Of a stretch of 64,000 nucleotides of DNA, positions 15,769 through 25,018 are shown piece by piece. Position 1 is the stretch's first letter. The number at the start of each line of letters is the position of its first letter. The notes under the pieces were generated by a model. The model worked only from the letters and a program-made list of their open reading frames with translations. It searched no databases and was not told where the DNA came from. The position numbers were made by a program, and so were the translations under genes. The stretch is from Mesorhizobium koreense (GTDB taxonomy: Bacteria; Pseudomonadota; Alphaproteobacteria; Rhizobiales; Rhizobiaceae): contig NZ_CP134228.1 in NCBI RefSeq assembly GCF_031656215.1, forward strand, positions 372,001-436,000, written 5' to 3'.

Positions 15769-17841
15769 ATGGACGCGAAGAATGGAGCAGTTTCGGGCAA
15801 CGTGGTCGCAGGCATCGATGTCGGTGGCACCTTCACCGACCTGCTTCTGATCGACGGGCGCGACGGCGGCAGGGCCTTCATCGCCAAGACGCCGACAACC
15901 GTGGATAACCAGGCTTTCGGCGTGGTCGCGGCTCTCGCCCAGACGGGCTTCCCGGTCGAAGCGGTCGACCTCATCGTTCACGGCACGACGACCACCACCA
16001 ACGCCGTGCTGGAGCGGCGGCTCGCTAAGACCGGCATGATCACGACGCGGGGCTTTCGCGACATCATCGAACTCGGCCGGCGCACCCGGCCCGAGCCCTA
16101 TGGCATGACCGGCCGTTTCGTGCCGGTGATCCCGCGCGATCTCAGGCTCGAAGTCACCGAGCGCGTCGAGGCCGGCGGCAAAGTGCGGCAGGCGCTTGAC
16201 GAGGACGAGGTGCGCGCGGCGGTGGCGAAGCTTCTGGCAGGCGGCTGCGAATCGCTCGTCATCCACTTCCTGCATTCCTACGCCAATCCGGCGCATGAGT
16301 TGCGCGCCGCCGAGATCGCAGCGGAAAGCTGGCCGAACGACTACATCACAGCCGGCCATTCGCTGCTTTCCGAGGCGCGGGAATTCGAACGTGGCGTCAC
16401 CGCTTCGGTCAACGCGTCGGTGCAGCCGATCCTCAAGCGCTATGTCGAGAAACTCCGGGCCGAACTCACGAACCGGGGCTACCACCGGGATTTCCTCGTC
16501 ATGAACGGCAATGGCGGCATGATCTCGGCGCGCTTCGTCACCGACGAGGCGGCCAAGACGGTCATGTCCGGCCCGGCCTCCGGCGTGATGGCGGCGGCCT
16601 ATACGGCGCGCCGGGCGGGCTACCCCAACGTCGTCACCTACGACATGGGCGGCACATCCACCGACGTCGCGCTGATCCGCAACGCACAGGCCGCCGTCTC
16701 CAACGAGATCGAGATCGAATATGCGATGCCGATCCACGTGCCGATGGTGGATGTGCGCACCGTCGGCGCGGGCGGCGGCTCGATCGCGCGGGTGGACGAT
16801 TCAGGCTTGCTCAGGGTCGGGCCGCAGAGTGCCGGGGCCTCCCCCGGTCCCATCTGCTATGGCCGCGGCGGCATGGAGCCGACCATTTCCGACGCCAACC
16901 TCCTCCTCGGCCGCCTCAACGCCAAAAAGCTGCTCGCGGTCGGCAGCCCGGTCGATATCGACGCCATCCGCGCGGTCTTCGCCGGGAAGCTCGGCCGGCG
17001 GCTCGGGCTCGACGGAGCGGAAGCGGCGGGCGCGGTGCTGAAGATCGGTAATATCCGCATGGCCGGCGCGATCCGCATGGTCTCCGTCGCCAAGGGGCAC
17101 GACCCGCGCGATTTCGCACTGTTCGCCTTCGGCGGCGCCGGGCCGCTGCATGCCTCGGCGCTGGCGCGCGAACTCGGCATTCCCAAGGTGCTCGTGCCGG
17201 CGCGGCCCGGCATCACCAACGCGCTCGGCTGCGTCGTCGCCGATCTCCGGCACGACTTCGTCAACACGGTCAACCAGCCCGTCGCGAGCCTCGACGAAGC
17301 TGCGGTGAAGGACGTGCTTGCACGGCAAAGCGCGGAAGGGCGCGAACTGATCGAAAAGGAAGCGGTGCGGCCGGAGGATATCCGTCTCGTCCATTCCGCC
17401 GACATGCAGTTCATCGGACAGACGCATCTCCTGAACGTGCCGCTGCCATCGGCCGACGTCTCGCGCGAAACGATCCAGGAACTTTTCGAAAAGGCCTATT
17501 TCGCCCGCTTTAAAGTGGAACTGCCGGAAATACGCGCCAACCTCGTCAACCTCAACACGTCGGTCATCGGGGTAAGGCCGGCACTCGACCTGTCGAGCCT
17601 GATCGACCCGGCGGGCCGGGCATCGACGCTGGAAGAAGCGCTGAGCGAAAGACGGCCGGTCTGGTATGACGGGACATGGCACGACACGCCGGTCTATGAC
17701 CGCGAGAAGCTGCCGCTCGACGCCGTCATCACCGGCCCTGCCATCCTCGAACAGATGGACGCCACGACCGTCATCGAACCCGCCGACCGCGCAACGTCCG
17801 ACGCCGACGGCAACATCATCATAGAGATCGGGAAGACATGA
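15769..17841 (+). CDS. Hydantoinase/oxoprolinase subunit A
   Basis: A 690-residue HyuA-type ATP-dependent amidohydrolase subunit. The N-terminal actin-like ATPase motif AGIDVGGTFTDLLL is followed by the phosphate segment VHGTTTTTNAVLERR, and the second ATPase lobe has TYDMGGTSTDVALI and FGGAGPLHA. These proteins hydrolyse hydantoins, 5-oxoproline or N-methylhydantoin with a B subunit. The ATG at 15769 is preferred over an upstream TTG at 15748. It overlaps the B-subunit gene by 4 bp. Confidence 0.92.
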   Translation: MDAKNGAVSGNVVAGIDVGGTFTDLLLIDGRDGGRAFIAKTPTTVDNQAFGVVAALAQTGFPVEAVDLIVHGTTTTTNAVLERRLAKTGMITTRGFRDIIELGRRTRPEPYGMTGRFVPVIPRDLRLEVTERVEAGGKVRQALDEDEVRAAVAKLLAGGCESLVIHFLHSYANPAHELRAAEIAAESWPNDYITAGHSLLSEAREFERGVTASVNASVQPILKRYVEKLRAELTNRGYHRDFLVMNGNGGMISARFVTDEAAKTVMSGPASGVMAAAYTARRAGYPNVVTYDMGGTSTDVALIRNAQAAVSNEIEIEYAMPIHVPMVDVRTVGAGGGSIARVDDSGLLRVGPQSAGASPGPICYGRGGMEPTISDANLLLGRLNAKKLLAVGSPVDIDAIRAVFAGKLGRRLGLDGAEAAGAVLKIGNIRMAGAIRMVSVAKGHDPRDFALFAFGGAGPLHASALARELGIPKVLVPARPGITNALGCVVADLRHDFVNTVNQPVASLDEAAVKDVLARQSAEGRELIEKEAVRPEDIRLVHSADMQFIGQTHLLNVPLPSADVSRETIQELFEKAYFARFKVELPEIRANLVNLNTSVIGVRPALDLSSLIDPAGRASTLEEALSERRPVWYDGTWHDTPVYDREKLPLDAVITGPAILEQMDATTVIEPADRATSDADGNIIIEIGKT

Positions 17842-19607
17842 GGATGGCTGCACTCGATCCCATCACCCTCACCGTCATCCAGGCCGGCCTGCAACAGGTC
17901 TGCGACGAGATGGACCTGACCTTCTCGCGCGCCGCCTTCTCTCCGGTCATCGCCGAGGCGAACGACCGCTCGGACGGGATCTATTCGGCCGAGGACGGCT
18001 CGCTGATCGCGCAGGGGATCGGCGGGCTGCCGGTCTTCGTCGGCGTCATGCAATATTCTACCCGCATACTGATCGAGATGATCCGCGACGGCCGCTGCCT
18101 GCCGCCGGAACCGGGCGACATCTATATCGTCAACGACCCCTATCTCGGCGGCACGCATCTGATGGACGTGCGCTTCGTCATGCCGGTCTATCGCAATGGC
18201 GCCATCTTCTGCTGGCTCTCGAACACCGGCCACTGGCCGGATATCGGGGGCGCGGTGCCGGGCGGCTTCTCCGCTTCGGCCACCGCCGTCGAGCAGGAGG
18301 GATTGCGCCTGCCGCCGGTCAAGCTCTTCAAGAAGGACCGACTCGATCCCGAGATCCACGGCATCATCGCCTCCAACATCCGTGTCGCCGACCAGCGAAT
18401 CGGCGACATCAAGGCGCAGGCGGCGGCGCTGATGGTCGGGCAGGACCGGCTGGTGGAACTGCTCGACCGTTACGGAGACGAAACAGTCAGCCAGGCGATC
18501 GGCGAATTGCGCGAGCGCGCCGCCGAGCAGATGCGCGCGCGTATCGCCGGGATCACGGACGGCACCTATCGCTCGAAGGCCTATGTCGATTCCGACGGGG
18601 TGGTCGACGCGCCGCTGACGATCGCGCTCGCCGTCACCAAGGCAGGCGACACGCTGACGTTCGATTTCGAGGGCTCCTCGCCGCCCTGCGCCGGACCGAT
18701 GAACAGCGTGCTGGCAACGACGCTCTCCTCGGTCTATCTCGCCATGCGCCATATCTTCCCCGACGTGCCGATGAGCGCAGGCGCCTTCGAGCCACTGATC
18801 GTCAAGCGCCCGGAAGGCACTTTCCTCGACGCGAGATATCCCCGCCCCGTCTCCGGCTGCGCAGCGGAAGTTTCGCAGCGTATCGCCGAGGCGGTGTTCG
18901 CAGCACTTGTGCAGGCATTGCCGGAAGAGGTGACGGCGGCGCCGGCCGGCTCGAGCGGCAATTTCGCGCTCGGCGGCAGCGACCCGGCGCGCGGCCGCGA
19001 TTACGTCATGTACCAGATCTCCGGCGGCGGCTATGGCGGCAATGCCGACCATGACGGGCTCTCCAACGGCTGCTCGACCATCGGCATCTCCAAATCGCCA
19101 CCGGTCGAGGTGATGGAGCAGGCCTTTCCGGTGCTCTACCGCGAATACGCGCTGCGCGAGGGTTCCGGCGGCGCGGGAAAGCATCGCGGCGGCTTCGGCC
19201 TCTCCTACGACGTGGAGTTGCTGAGGGGCGAGGCGCGCGCGTCCTTCGTGATGGATCACGGCCGAGTCGGGCCGCAGGGCGTGCTCGGCGGCGCGGATGG
19301 CGGCGTCAATTCCGTCACCGTCTTCCAGGGCGGCAAGGCGCATGTGCCGCCGCATCTCTCCAAGGAACAGGATATCCCGCTCAAAGCCGGGGACCGCGTG
19401 CGTGTCGGAACGCCGGGCGGCGGCGGCTATGGCGATCCTTTCGAGCGCGACACGCAGGCCGTGCTCGACGATTTCCGGATGGGTTATTACACGGCCGAAC
19501 AGACCGTCGCGCTGTTCGGTGTCGTGATCGCGGACGGCTCGATCGATGAAGGCGCGACCGCCGAATTGAGAGAGCGAACAGCCGCTTGTCGGACAGAGGA
19601 GGCATAA
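17838..19607 (+). CDS. Hydantoinase/oxoprolinase subunit B
   Basis: A 589-residue HyuB-type subunit, the usual partner of HyuA. The start DPITLTVIQAGLQQVCDEMD is typical, as are SRAAFSPVIAEANDRSDGIY, the IYIVNDPYLGGTHLMD segment and the glycine-rich C-terminus ending with GTPGGGGYGDP. The start ATGAGG overlaps the hyuA stop, so the two subunits should be made in stoichiometric amounts. Substrate cannot be read from sequence alone. Confidence 0.92.
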   Translation: MRMAALDPITLTVIQAGLQQVCDEMDLTFSRAAFSPVIAEANDRSDGIYSAEDGSLIAQGIGGLPVFVGVMQYSTRILIEMIRDGRCLPPEPGDIYIVNDPYLGGTHLMDVRFVMPVYRNGAIFCWLSNTGHWPDIGGAVPGGFSASATAVEQEGLRLPPVKLFKKDRLDPEIHGIIASNIRVADQRIGDIKAQAAALMVGQDRLVELLDRYGDETVSQAIGELRERAAEQMRARIAGITDGTYRSKAYVDSDGVVDAPLTIALAVTKAGDTLTFDFEGSSPPCAGPMNSVLATTLSSVYLAMRHIFPDVPMSAGAFEPLIVKRPEGTFLDARYPRPVSGCAAEVSQRIAEAVFAALVQALPEEVTAAPAGSSGNFALGGSDPARGRDYVMYQISGGGYGGNADHDGLSNGCSTIGISKSPPVEVMEQAFPVLYREYALREGSGGAGKHRGGFGLSYDVELLRGEARASFVMDHGRVGPQGVLGGADGGVNSVTVFQGGKAHVPPHLSKEQDIPLKAGDRVRVGTPGGGGYGDPFERDTQAVLDDFRMGYYTAEQTVALFGVVIADGSIDEGATAELRERTAACRTEEA

Positions 19608-19718
19608 GCCTGCCTCGACGGCGCTACCCTGCGCCGCGACCGCGGGGTTGCAAATCCAGCCCGCGCGCGGCTACACCCTCGCTGAAACCACCGCATGACA
19701 GCCTGATCGGAGAACTGG

Positions 19719-20738
19719 ATGGCCGCCTACGACGTGCTTTGCATCGGCAACGCGATTGTCGACATCATCGCTTCCGCCGATGACGATTTCCTCGTCGAAA
19801 ACGGCATCATCAAGGGCGCGATGAACCTGATCGACGCCGAGCGCGCGGAACTCCTCTATTCGCGCATGGGACCGGCGACGGAGGCCTCGGGCGGCAGCGC
19901 CGGCAACACGGCGGCCGGCATCGCCAGCTTCGGCGGCCGTTCCGCCTTCTTCGGCAAGGTTTCCTCGGACCAGCTCGGCGACCTCTACACGCACGATATC
20001 CGCGCCCATGGCGTCGCCTTCGACAGCGTGCCGCTATCCGGCCGGCCGCCGACGGCGCGCTCCATGATCTTCGTCACGCCGGACGGCGAGCGCTCCATGA
20101 ACACCTATCTCGGCGCCTGCGTCGAGCTTGGGCCCGAAGACGTCGAGCCGGCGAAGACCGACGCGAAGGTGACCTATTTCGAGGGTTATCTGTGGGATCC
20201 GCCCCGCGCCAAGGAGGCGATCCGGCTGGCGGCGAAGCTCACCCACGAAGCCGGCGGAGAGGTGGCGATGACGCTTTCCGATCCGTTCTGCGTCGACCGC
20301 TACCGCGACGAGTTCCTGGACCTGATGCGCTCCGGCACGGTGGACATCGTCTTCGCCAACCAGCACGAGCTAACCTCGCTCTACCAGACGCCCTCCTTCG
20401 AGACGGCGTTGGAAGCGATCCGCAAGGATTGCAAGCTCGCCGCCGTCACCCGTTCGGCCGCCGGTTCGATCGTCGTCTCCGGCGACAGGACGGTGAGTGT
20501 CGAGGCGACGAAGGTAGAGCGCGTCGTCGACACCACAGGAGCCGGAGACCTCTACGCGGCCGGCTTCCTGCATGGATATACGATGGGCCTCGAACATCGC
20601 CTCTGCGGCGAACTCGGCTCGCTCGCCGCTGGCCTCGTCATCGGGCAGATCGGCCCGAGGCCGCGCGAGAATCTGCGCGAGGCGGCGGAACAGGCAGGGC
20701 TGCTCAAGCATTTGGAGCGTGCCACGCGTCAGGCTTGA
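19719..20738 (+). CDS. PfkB-family carbohydrate kinase, adenosine-kinase type
   Basis: A 339-residue ribokinase-fold sugar or nucleoside kinase. The substrate-binding region GSAGNTAAGIASFGG is near the N-terminus and the catalytic signature VVDTTGAGDLYAAGFLHG, with the Asp general base, near the C-terminus. Rhizobial orthologues are annotated as adenosine kinase. Adenosine salvage would fit the nearby methylthioadenosine-type metabolism only loosely, as the loci are 9 kb apart. Preceded by GGAGAACTGG. Confidence 0.87.
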   Translation: MAAYDVLCIGNAIVDIIASADDDFLVENGIIKGAMNLIDAERAELLYSRMGPATEASGGSAGNTAAGIASFGGRSAFFGKVSSDQLGDLYTHDIRAHGVAFDSVPLSGRPPTARSMIFVTPDGERSMNTYLGACVELGPEDVEPAKTDAKVTYFEGYLWDPPRAKEAIRLAAKLTHEAGGEVAMTLSDPFCVDRYRDEFLDLMRSGTVDIVFANQHELTSLYQTPSFETALEAIRKDCKLAAVTRSAAGSIVVSGDRTVSVEATKVERVVDTTGAGDLYAAGFLHGYTMGLEHRLCGELGSLAAGLVIGQIGPRPRENLREAAEQAGLLKHLERATRQA

Positions 20739-20768
20739 ACATCAGAAATATCCGAAGGTGGCAGGAAG

Positions 20769-21251
20769 ATGAGTTTCAACCGGGCATTTTCGACTACCGC
20801 CAACGCCGTCGCCCATGCGGCGGGAATGCCCGTCACTTTCCTCGCGTGCTGCGCCATCGTCGTCGTCTGGGCTGTGAGCGGGCCAGTCTTCGGGTTCTCC
20901 GACACCTGGCAGCTCATCATCAATACGGGAACGACCATCATCACCTTCCTGATGGTCTTCCTCATCCAGAACACGCAGAACCGTGACGGCGCCGCCATCC
21001 AGGCCAAGCTCGACGAACTGATCCGCGCCGGGCACGGCGAAAACACCTTCATCGGCATCGAGCACCTGACCGAAGAGGAGGTGGCCGAGTTCCGCGAACG
21101 GTGCGAGAAAGCGGCCAAGGAGCATGGGCGGGACGTCGAGGTCGAAATGAAACTGAAAGCTGAAATGACCGAGAAGGAAAAGGCGGCTAAACCGGCGCCG
21201 AGCAAGAAGAGCGCGCCGACGAAGAAGAAGGCGAAAGCCAGAGCGACATAG
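20769..21251 (+). CDS. Low-affinity iron permease-like membrane protein
   Basis: A 160-residue protein with two transmembrane helices (about residues 21-45 and 51-70) joined by a short FGFSDTW loop, then a cytosolic acidic helix and a Lys/Ala-rich tail. The pattern GFSDTWQLIINTGTTIITFL followed by FLIQNTQNRD matches the small bacterial low-affinity iron permease family related to yeast Fet4. Transport activity is not established for such short members. It follows the PfkB kinase gene by 30 bp and is followed by a strong terminator. Confidence 0.8.
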   Translation: MSFNRAFSTTANAVAHAAGMPVTFLACCAIVVVWAVSGPVFGFSDTWQLIINTGTTIITFLMVFLIQNTQNRDGAAIQAKLDELIRAGHGENTFIGIEHLTEEEVAEFRERCEKAAKEHGRDVEVEMKLKAEMTEKEKAAKPAPSKKSAPTKKKAKARAT

Positions 21252-21254
21252 AAA

Positions 21255-21282
21255 AAGGCGCGCCGCCAGCGGCGCGCCTTTC
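21255..21282. terminator. Strong bidirectional hairpin terminator
   Basis: A perfect 12-bp stem, AAAGGCGCGCCG / CGGCGCGCCTTT, with a CCAG loop, flanked by A-rich and T-rich ends. It lies between the convergent iron-permease-like gene and the outer-membrane protein gene and can serve both. Confidence 0.9.
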
Positions 21283-21302
21283 CGTTACCAGAGCCGGTCC
21301 GG

Positions 21303-21878
21303 TCAGAACTTGAAGCTCAGCCGCGCACGGATCACGTCGGCATCGGCATTGATGCCGGTGTTGTCAAAATCACGAAAGCCGTAGTGCAGGTACTCGATAC
21401 CCGGAATGATGTGGTCGGTCGCGGCCCATTCGACGCCAGCGCCGGCCACCCAGCCCGTATCCTTCAAATCGCCTGCCTTGGCATAGGCGATGCCGCCGGT
21501 GCCGTAGACCATCCAGCGGTCGAACGCATAACCGAGGCGGCCACGGCCTGTGATGGTGTAGTCCACATCATTGCCGTCGAATTGCCAGCCGGTTGCGTCC
21601 ATGTCGCCTTCAATGCCGAGCACGAGATGGTTGTCGAACTCGTAATTGTAGCCGATCTGGCCGCCGCCGACGAAACCGTTATCGTCGTCAGGACCGGCAT
21701 TCGCCCAGCCATAACCGAGATTGGCGCCGAGATAGAGACCCGTCCATGAGAACACGGGCACCACGACGGGCGCGGGGGCCGGCGGCTGCTCGGCGATCAC
21801 GTCGGCGGCGAGCGCGGCAGTCGCGGTACCCGCCGAAAGCGCGAGCGTGGCGACGGCGGCGTAAAGAATCTTCTTCAT
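21303..21878 (-). CDS. Outer membrane beta-barrel protein (Omp25/Omp31-like)
   Basis: A 191-residue outer-membrane protein. A Sec signal peptide (MKKILYAAVATLALSAGTAT and a following A-L-A cleavage motif) precedes a Pro/Val-rich linker and an eight-strand barrel pattern beginning FSWTGLYLGANLGYGW and ending with the C-terminal aromatic signature RLSFKF needed for barrel assembly. Small barrels like this are abundant surface proteins of Brucella and rhizobia. The gene is monocistronic between a terminator and a palindromic site. Confidence 0.9.
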   Translation of the reverse strand: MKKILYAAVATLALSAGTATAALAADVIAEQPPAPAPVVVPVFSWTGLYLGANLGYGWANAGPDDDNGFVGGGQIGYNYEFDNHLVLGIEGDMDATGWQFDGNDVDYTITGRGRLGYAFDRWMVYGTGGIAYAKAGDLKDTGWVAGAGVEWAATDHIIPGIEYLHYGFRDFDNTGINADADVIRARLSFKF

Positions 21879-21998
21879 CGACTTGCTCCTTCATTCCCTG
21901 CCCGCGCCGCCTTGCTGCAGCCGAGCCATGAGCACAAAACAGGCGACTTTGAGGAACGTTCCCGTTTTTGCGGTTCCCGAGCCCAATCGCCTTTAGCC

Positions 21999-22018
21999 CT
22001 GTGACATTGATGTCACAG
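21999..22018. promoter_or_regulatory. Perfect 20-bp palindrome upstream of the omp gene
   Basis: CTGTGACATTGATGTCACAG has 9-bp perfect arms and a 2-bp centre, about 120 bp upstream of the outer-membrane gene start and 30 bp beyond the end of the TRIC-like gene. The half-site TGTGAC resembles CRP/FNR-class half-sites, but the TGTGA boxes are 8 bp apart, not 6. Confidence 0.5.
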
Positions 22019-22048
22019 CGGCCAATGCGGGTGGGCGGGGCGGATGTT

Positions 22049-22681
22049 TCAGGGAATGTCTTCGGGGCGCCGGCCCGGACGCGAGCGGTAGGCCGGAAAT
22101 GCCCAGCCGAAACGCAGCGCCCCGCCGCGCACGAGGAAGGCGGCTGAGAAGGCAAGAACGGCCGCGAGAAGGACCGTCGCTCCCGCCAGCGTAGCGAGCG
22201 TGAAGACGACCGCGCCTGCCAGCGCGGCGGTCACGTAGATCTCGGGCCTGAGCAGCACCGACGGTTCGCCGGCGAGAAGGTCGCGCAATATACCGCCGAA
22301 GGTTGCCGTCAGCACGCCCATGATGATGGCGATTACCGGCGATCCGGTCGCGGCGAAGCCCTTGGCCGCGCCCATTGCCGAATAGACGGCAAGGCCTACC
22401 GCATCCAGCCAGAGAAGCAGCCTGTAGCGCGATTCAACGCGATGCGCCGTGAAGAAGACCAGAAGGCCGACAGCGGCGCAGACGAGCGTATAGGCCGGGT
22501 TCGCCACCCAGAAGACAGGAACGCCGAGGAGCACGTCGCGCAGCGTGCCGCCGCCGATCCCGGTGACGGCGGCAAGGAAGAGGAAGCCGATGATGTCGAG
22601 TTCCTTGCGCGAGGCGGCAAGCGCGCCGGTCGCGGCGAAGACCGCGACACCGGCATAGTCGAGCAACAGGATCGGGTTCAT
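22049..22681 (-). CDS. TRIC/UPF0126 family membrane protein
   Basis: A 210-residue protein with seven predicted hydrophobic helices built as two repeated halves, each with a glycine-rich GGGTLRD or GGILRD motif, the hallmark of bacterial UPF0126 proteins related to trimeric intracellular cation channels. GGGAGG just before the ATG at 22681 supports this start over one four codons upstream. It ends about 170 bp before the omp start. It may conduct monovalent cations; no context clue to its role. Confidence 0.9.
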   Translation of the reverse strand: MNPILLLDYAGVAVFAATGALAASRKELDIIGFLFLAAVTGIGGGTLRDVLLGVPVFWVANPAYTLVCAAVGLLVFFTAHRVESRYRLLLWLDAVGLAVYSAMGAAKGFAATGSPVIAIIMGVLTATFGGILRDLLAGEPSVLLRPEIYVTAALAGAVVFTLATLAGATVLLAAVLAFSAAFLVRGGALRFGWAFPAYRSRPGRRPEDIP

Positions 22682-22743
22682 CGCGCCTCCCATCCTTCAA
22701 TAGCGGATGGGGGAGAGGGGAGGAAGACTACGCTTTCCGCGCC

Positions 22744-23391
22744 TCACGCGTCCTTTTCGGACTGGGCGTCGGGCGGACCGGGCTCGGCGGCGAGCTGCGG
22801 CGCGACCTGCTTTGGGCCGCCCCTGGAGACGCCGACCATGGCGGGCCTCAGCACGCGATCGCCGATCACATAGCCGGTCTGCACGACCTGCACGACCGTG
22901 TTCGCCGGCACATCGGGATTGGGAACCTCGAACATCGCCTGATGGAAATTCGGGTCGAATTTTTCGCCCTGCGGCTCGAGTTTCTTGACGCCATGGCGCT
23001 CGAGCGCGTTCAGCATGGCGCGCTCGGTCATCTCGACGCCCTCGATCAGCGTCTTGAAGCCGGCATCGCCCGAGGCCTTGGCTTCAGCCGGGATCGCCGC
23101 CAGCGCTCGGTTCAGATCGTCGGAGACGCCGAGCATGTCGCGGGCGAAATTGGCGATCGCGTAAGCGCGCGCATCATGCACGTCGCGGGCCGTGCGGCGG
23201 CGCAGATTCTCCATATCCGCCGCGATCCGGAGGGCGCGGTCCTTCAGTTCCTCGTTTTCCTTGGCAAGCCGCATGAAGGCCTCGTGATCGGCCTGATATG
23301 GACTTTCCTCTCTTGCATCGGAGGGAGCAGCGGCGGCTTCCATGTCCGGCTCGACCTCGCGCGCATCCTCGGTTCCGGGCTTGTTGCTCAT
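22744..23391 (-). CDS. grpE: Nucleotide exchange factor GrpE
   Basis: A 215-residue DnaK co-chaperone that triggers ADP release. An acidic, disordered N-terminus leads into a long coiled coil ([20 protein letters not shown], then [12 protein letters not shown]) and the beta domain with [33 protein letters not shown]. It lies 90 bp downstream of a small monooxygenase-like gene that follows hrcA, as hrcA-grpE pairs do in other alphaproteobacteria. I saw no CIRCE-type repeat upstream. Confidence 0.96.
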   Translation of the reverse strand: MSNKPGTEDAREVEPDMEAAAAPSDAREESPYQADHEAFMRLAKENEELKDRALRIAADMENLRRRTARDVHDARAYAIANFARDMLGVSDDLNRALAAIPAEAKASGDAGFKTLIEGVEMTERAMLNALERHGVKKLEPQGEKFDPNFHQAMFEVPNPDVPANTVVQVVQTGYVIGDRVLRPAMVGVSRGGPKQVAPQLAAEPGPPDAQSEKDA

Positions 23392-23481
23392 CTTCCTACC
23401 ATCGTTCGTGGGATCGGGGAGTTGCGCCCGATATCGAGGTTCAAGGTAGCAAAATCAAGGGTAAACAAGTTTGCGAAGGAC

Positions 23482-23784
23482 TCAACGCAGAACGGACAGC
23501 CCGGCGCCGCCGAGCGGCCTCGTGCGCGTCTGCGCCTCGAAGCCGGCAATCATCGGCTTCGCGCTGCCGATCGCGGCCTGGACAACCGGCAATGACAGCG
23601 ACGCCTTGTGGCTCGCTTCGTCCTCCCAAATCTCGGTGATCCAGATCGCATCGGCGTCGGCGGCATCCTCGGCGACGACATAGCTCAGGCATCCGGGCAT
23701 CGAGCTGGTGCTGGCGAGCAGGATTTCCATCAACTCACCGCGCCTGCCCGCCTGCGCCCGCATCCTGCTGATCAGCCCGAACAA
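23482..23784 (-). CDS. Antibiotic biosynthesis monooxygenase-like (ABM/YgiN) protein
   Basis: A 100-residue ferredoxin-like fold protein of the ABM family: a first strand FGLISRMRAQAGRRGEL, the CLSYVVAEDAADADAIWITE segment and a C-terminal VQAAIGSAKPMIAGF helix. These proteins are quinol monooxygenase-like or of unknown role. I chose a TTG start at 23784 because AAGGAG lies 7 bp before it; an alternative GTG at 23811 abuts the hrcA stop (TGAGTG) but has no ribosome site. It sits between hrcA and grpE, an unexpected companion. Confidence 0.75.
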   Translation of the reverse strand: MFGLISRMRAQAGRRGELMEILLASTSSMPGCLSYVVAEDAADADAIWITEIWEDEASHKASLSLPVVQAAIGSAKPMIAGFEAQTRTRPLGGAGLSVLR

Positions 23785-23811
23785 TGCCGCTCTCCTTCCC
23801 AGATCCCGCAC

Positions 23812-24900
23812 TCAGCCGAACATGCGGCTGATGAGCTGCGCGGTATAGTCCACCATCGGCACGATGCGCGCATAGTTGAGCCGGGTCGGGCCGATGACGC
23901 CGAGCGCCCCGACAACGCGCTGGTCCTTGTCGCGATAGGGCGCGACCACCAGCGACGAGCCTGAAAGCGAAAAAAGCCTGTTCTCCGAACCGATGAAGAT
24001 GCGCACGCCCGACCCTTCCTCGGCGAGATCGAGAAGCTGGATCAGCCCTTCCTTGGTCTCCAGATCCTCGAAGAGATGGCGCAAGAGCTCGATATCCGCC
24101 TGCGCCGTGACATTCTCCAGCAAATTGGCGCGGCCGCGCACGATGAGCCTTGCCGGCAGGTCGCCCTCGGTTCCGGCCCATACGGCGAGCCCCTTTTCGA
24201 CGAGTTCCTGGGACAACACGTCGAGCGCGGTGCGCGTCTCCTCCTTCAGCCGCTCGATCTCGCCGCGGGCTTCGGCGAGCGTACGACCGCGTATATGCGC
24301 GTTGAGGAAATTCGATGCCTCATGAAGCTGCGAGGTGGTGACGCCGGCCGGAATTTCGATGACGCGGTTCTCGACATCGCCGCTTTGCGAGACGAGCACG
24401 GCGAGCGCCTTGGAAGGCTCGAGCTGGATGAATTCGATATGCTTGAGCGGCGATTCGCTCTTGGTGGCGAGCACGAGGCCGGCGCCGCGCGACAGGCCGG
24501 AAAGCATCTGGCTGGCCTCCGTCAGCACGTGCTCCAGCGAGGCGCCGCTGCCCGAAGCCTTGACCTGAGCCTCAATGACCCGCCTTTCCTCGTCCGACAG
24601 ATCGCCGATCTCCATGAAGGCGTCGACGAAGAAGCGCAGCCCCTTCTGCGTCGGCAGGCGACCGGCGGAGATATGCGGCGCGTAGATGAGGCCGAGTTGT
24701 TCAAGATCGCTCATGACGTTGCGCACAGTCGCCGGCGACAGGGATTGCGGCAACAGCCGCGCCAGATTGCGCGAGCCCATCGGCTCTCCGTCGCGCAGAT
24801 AGGCGTCGACGATCAGGCGGAAGATGTCGCGCGAGCGCGCATCGAGCAATTGCAGGTTCTGGTCCATCAACGGCTTCGTCACGAGATGCTCCCTGGACAT
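23812..24900 (-). CDS. hrcA: Heat-inducible transcription repressor HrcA
   Basis: A 362-residue repressor of heat-shock genes that binds CIRCE operators. The N-terminal winged helix is evident ([40 protein letters not shown]), then [18 protein letters not shown], and the GAF-like C-terminal region with [19 protein letters not shown]. The start is uncertain between ATG codons at 24900 and 24918; the longer open frame further upstream overlaps the divergent rph region and is not family-like. Confidence 0.93.
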   Translation of the reverse strand: MSREHLVTKPLMDQNLQLLDARSRDIFRLIVDAYLRDGEPMGSRNLARLLPQSLSPATVRNVMSDLEQLGLIYAPHISAGRLPTQKGLRFFVDAFMEIGDLSDEERRVIEAQVKASGSGASLEHVLTEASQMLSGLSRGAGLVLATKSESPLKHIEFIQLEPSKALAVLVSQSGDVENRVIEIPAGVTTSQLHEASNFLNAHIRGRTLAEARGEIERLKEETRTALDVLSQELVEKGLAVWAGTEGDLPARLIVRGRANLLENVTAQADIELLRHLFEDLETKEGLIQLLDLAEEGSGVRIFIGSENRLFSLSGSSLVVAPYRDKDQRVVGALGVIGPTRLNYARIVPMVDYTAQLISRMFG

Positions 24901-25018
24901 GTGAAAATATAAGGCCATGTGCCGGTAACGCAACGCATGCTGGACAAACGGCCTTTTCCTTTGCGTCCCCCTCCCCATGGCGCTACAAGCCGCCAAACCT
25001 GTCCGGAGAATGTTTTTC

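Noticed and set aside
23392-23481. CIRCE operator upstream of grpE or hrcA
   Set aside because: No TTAGCACTC/GAGTGCTAA-like inverted repeat was found in either gap.
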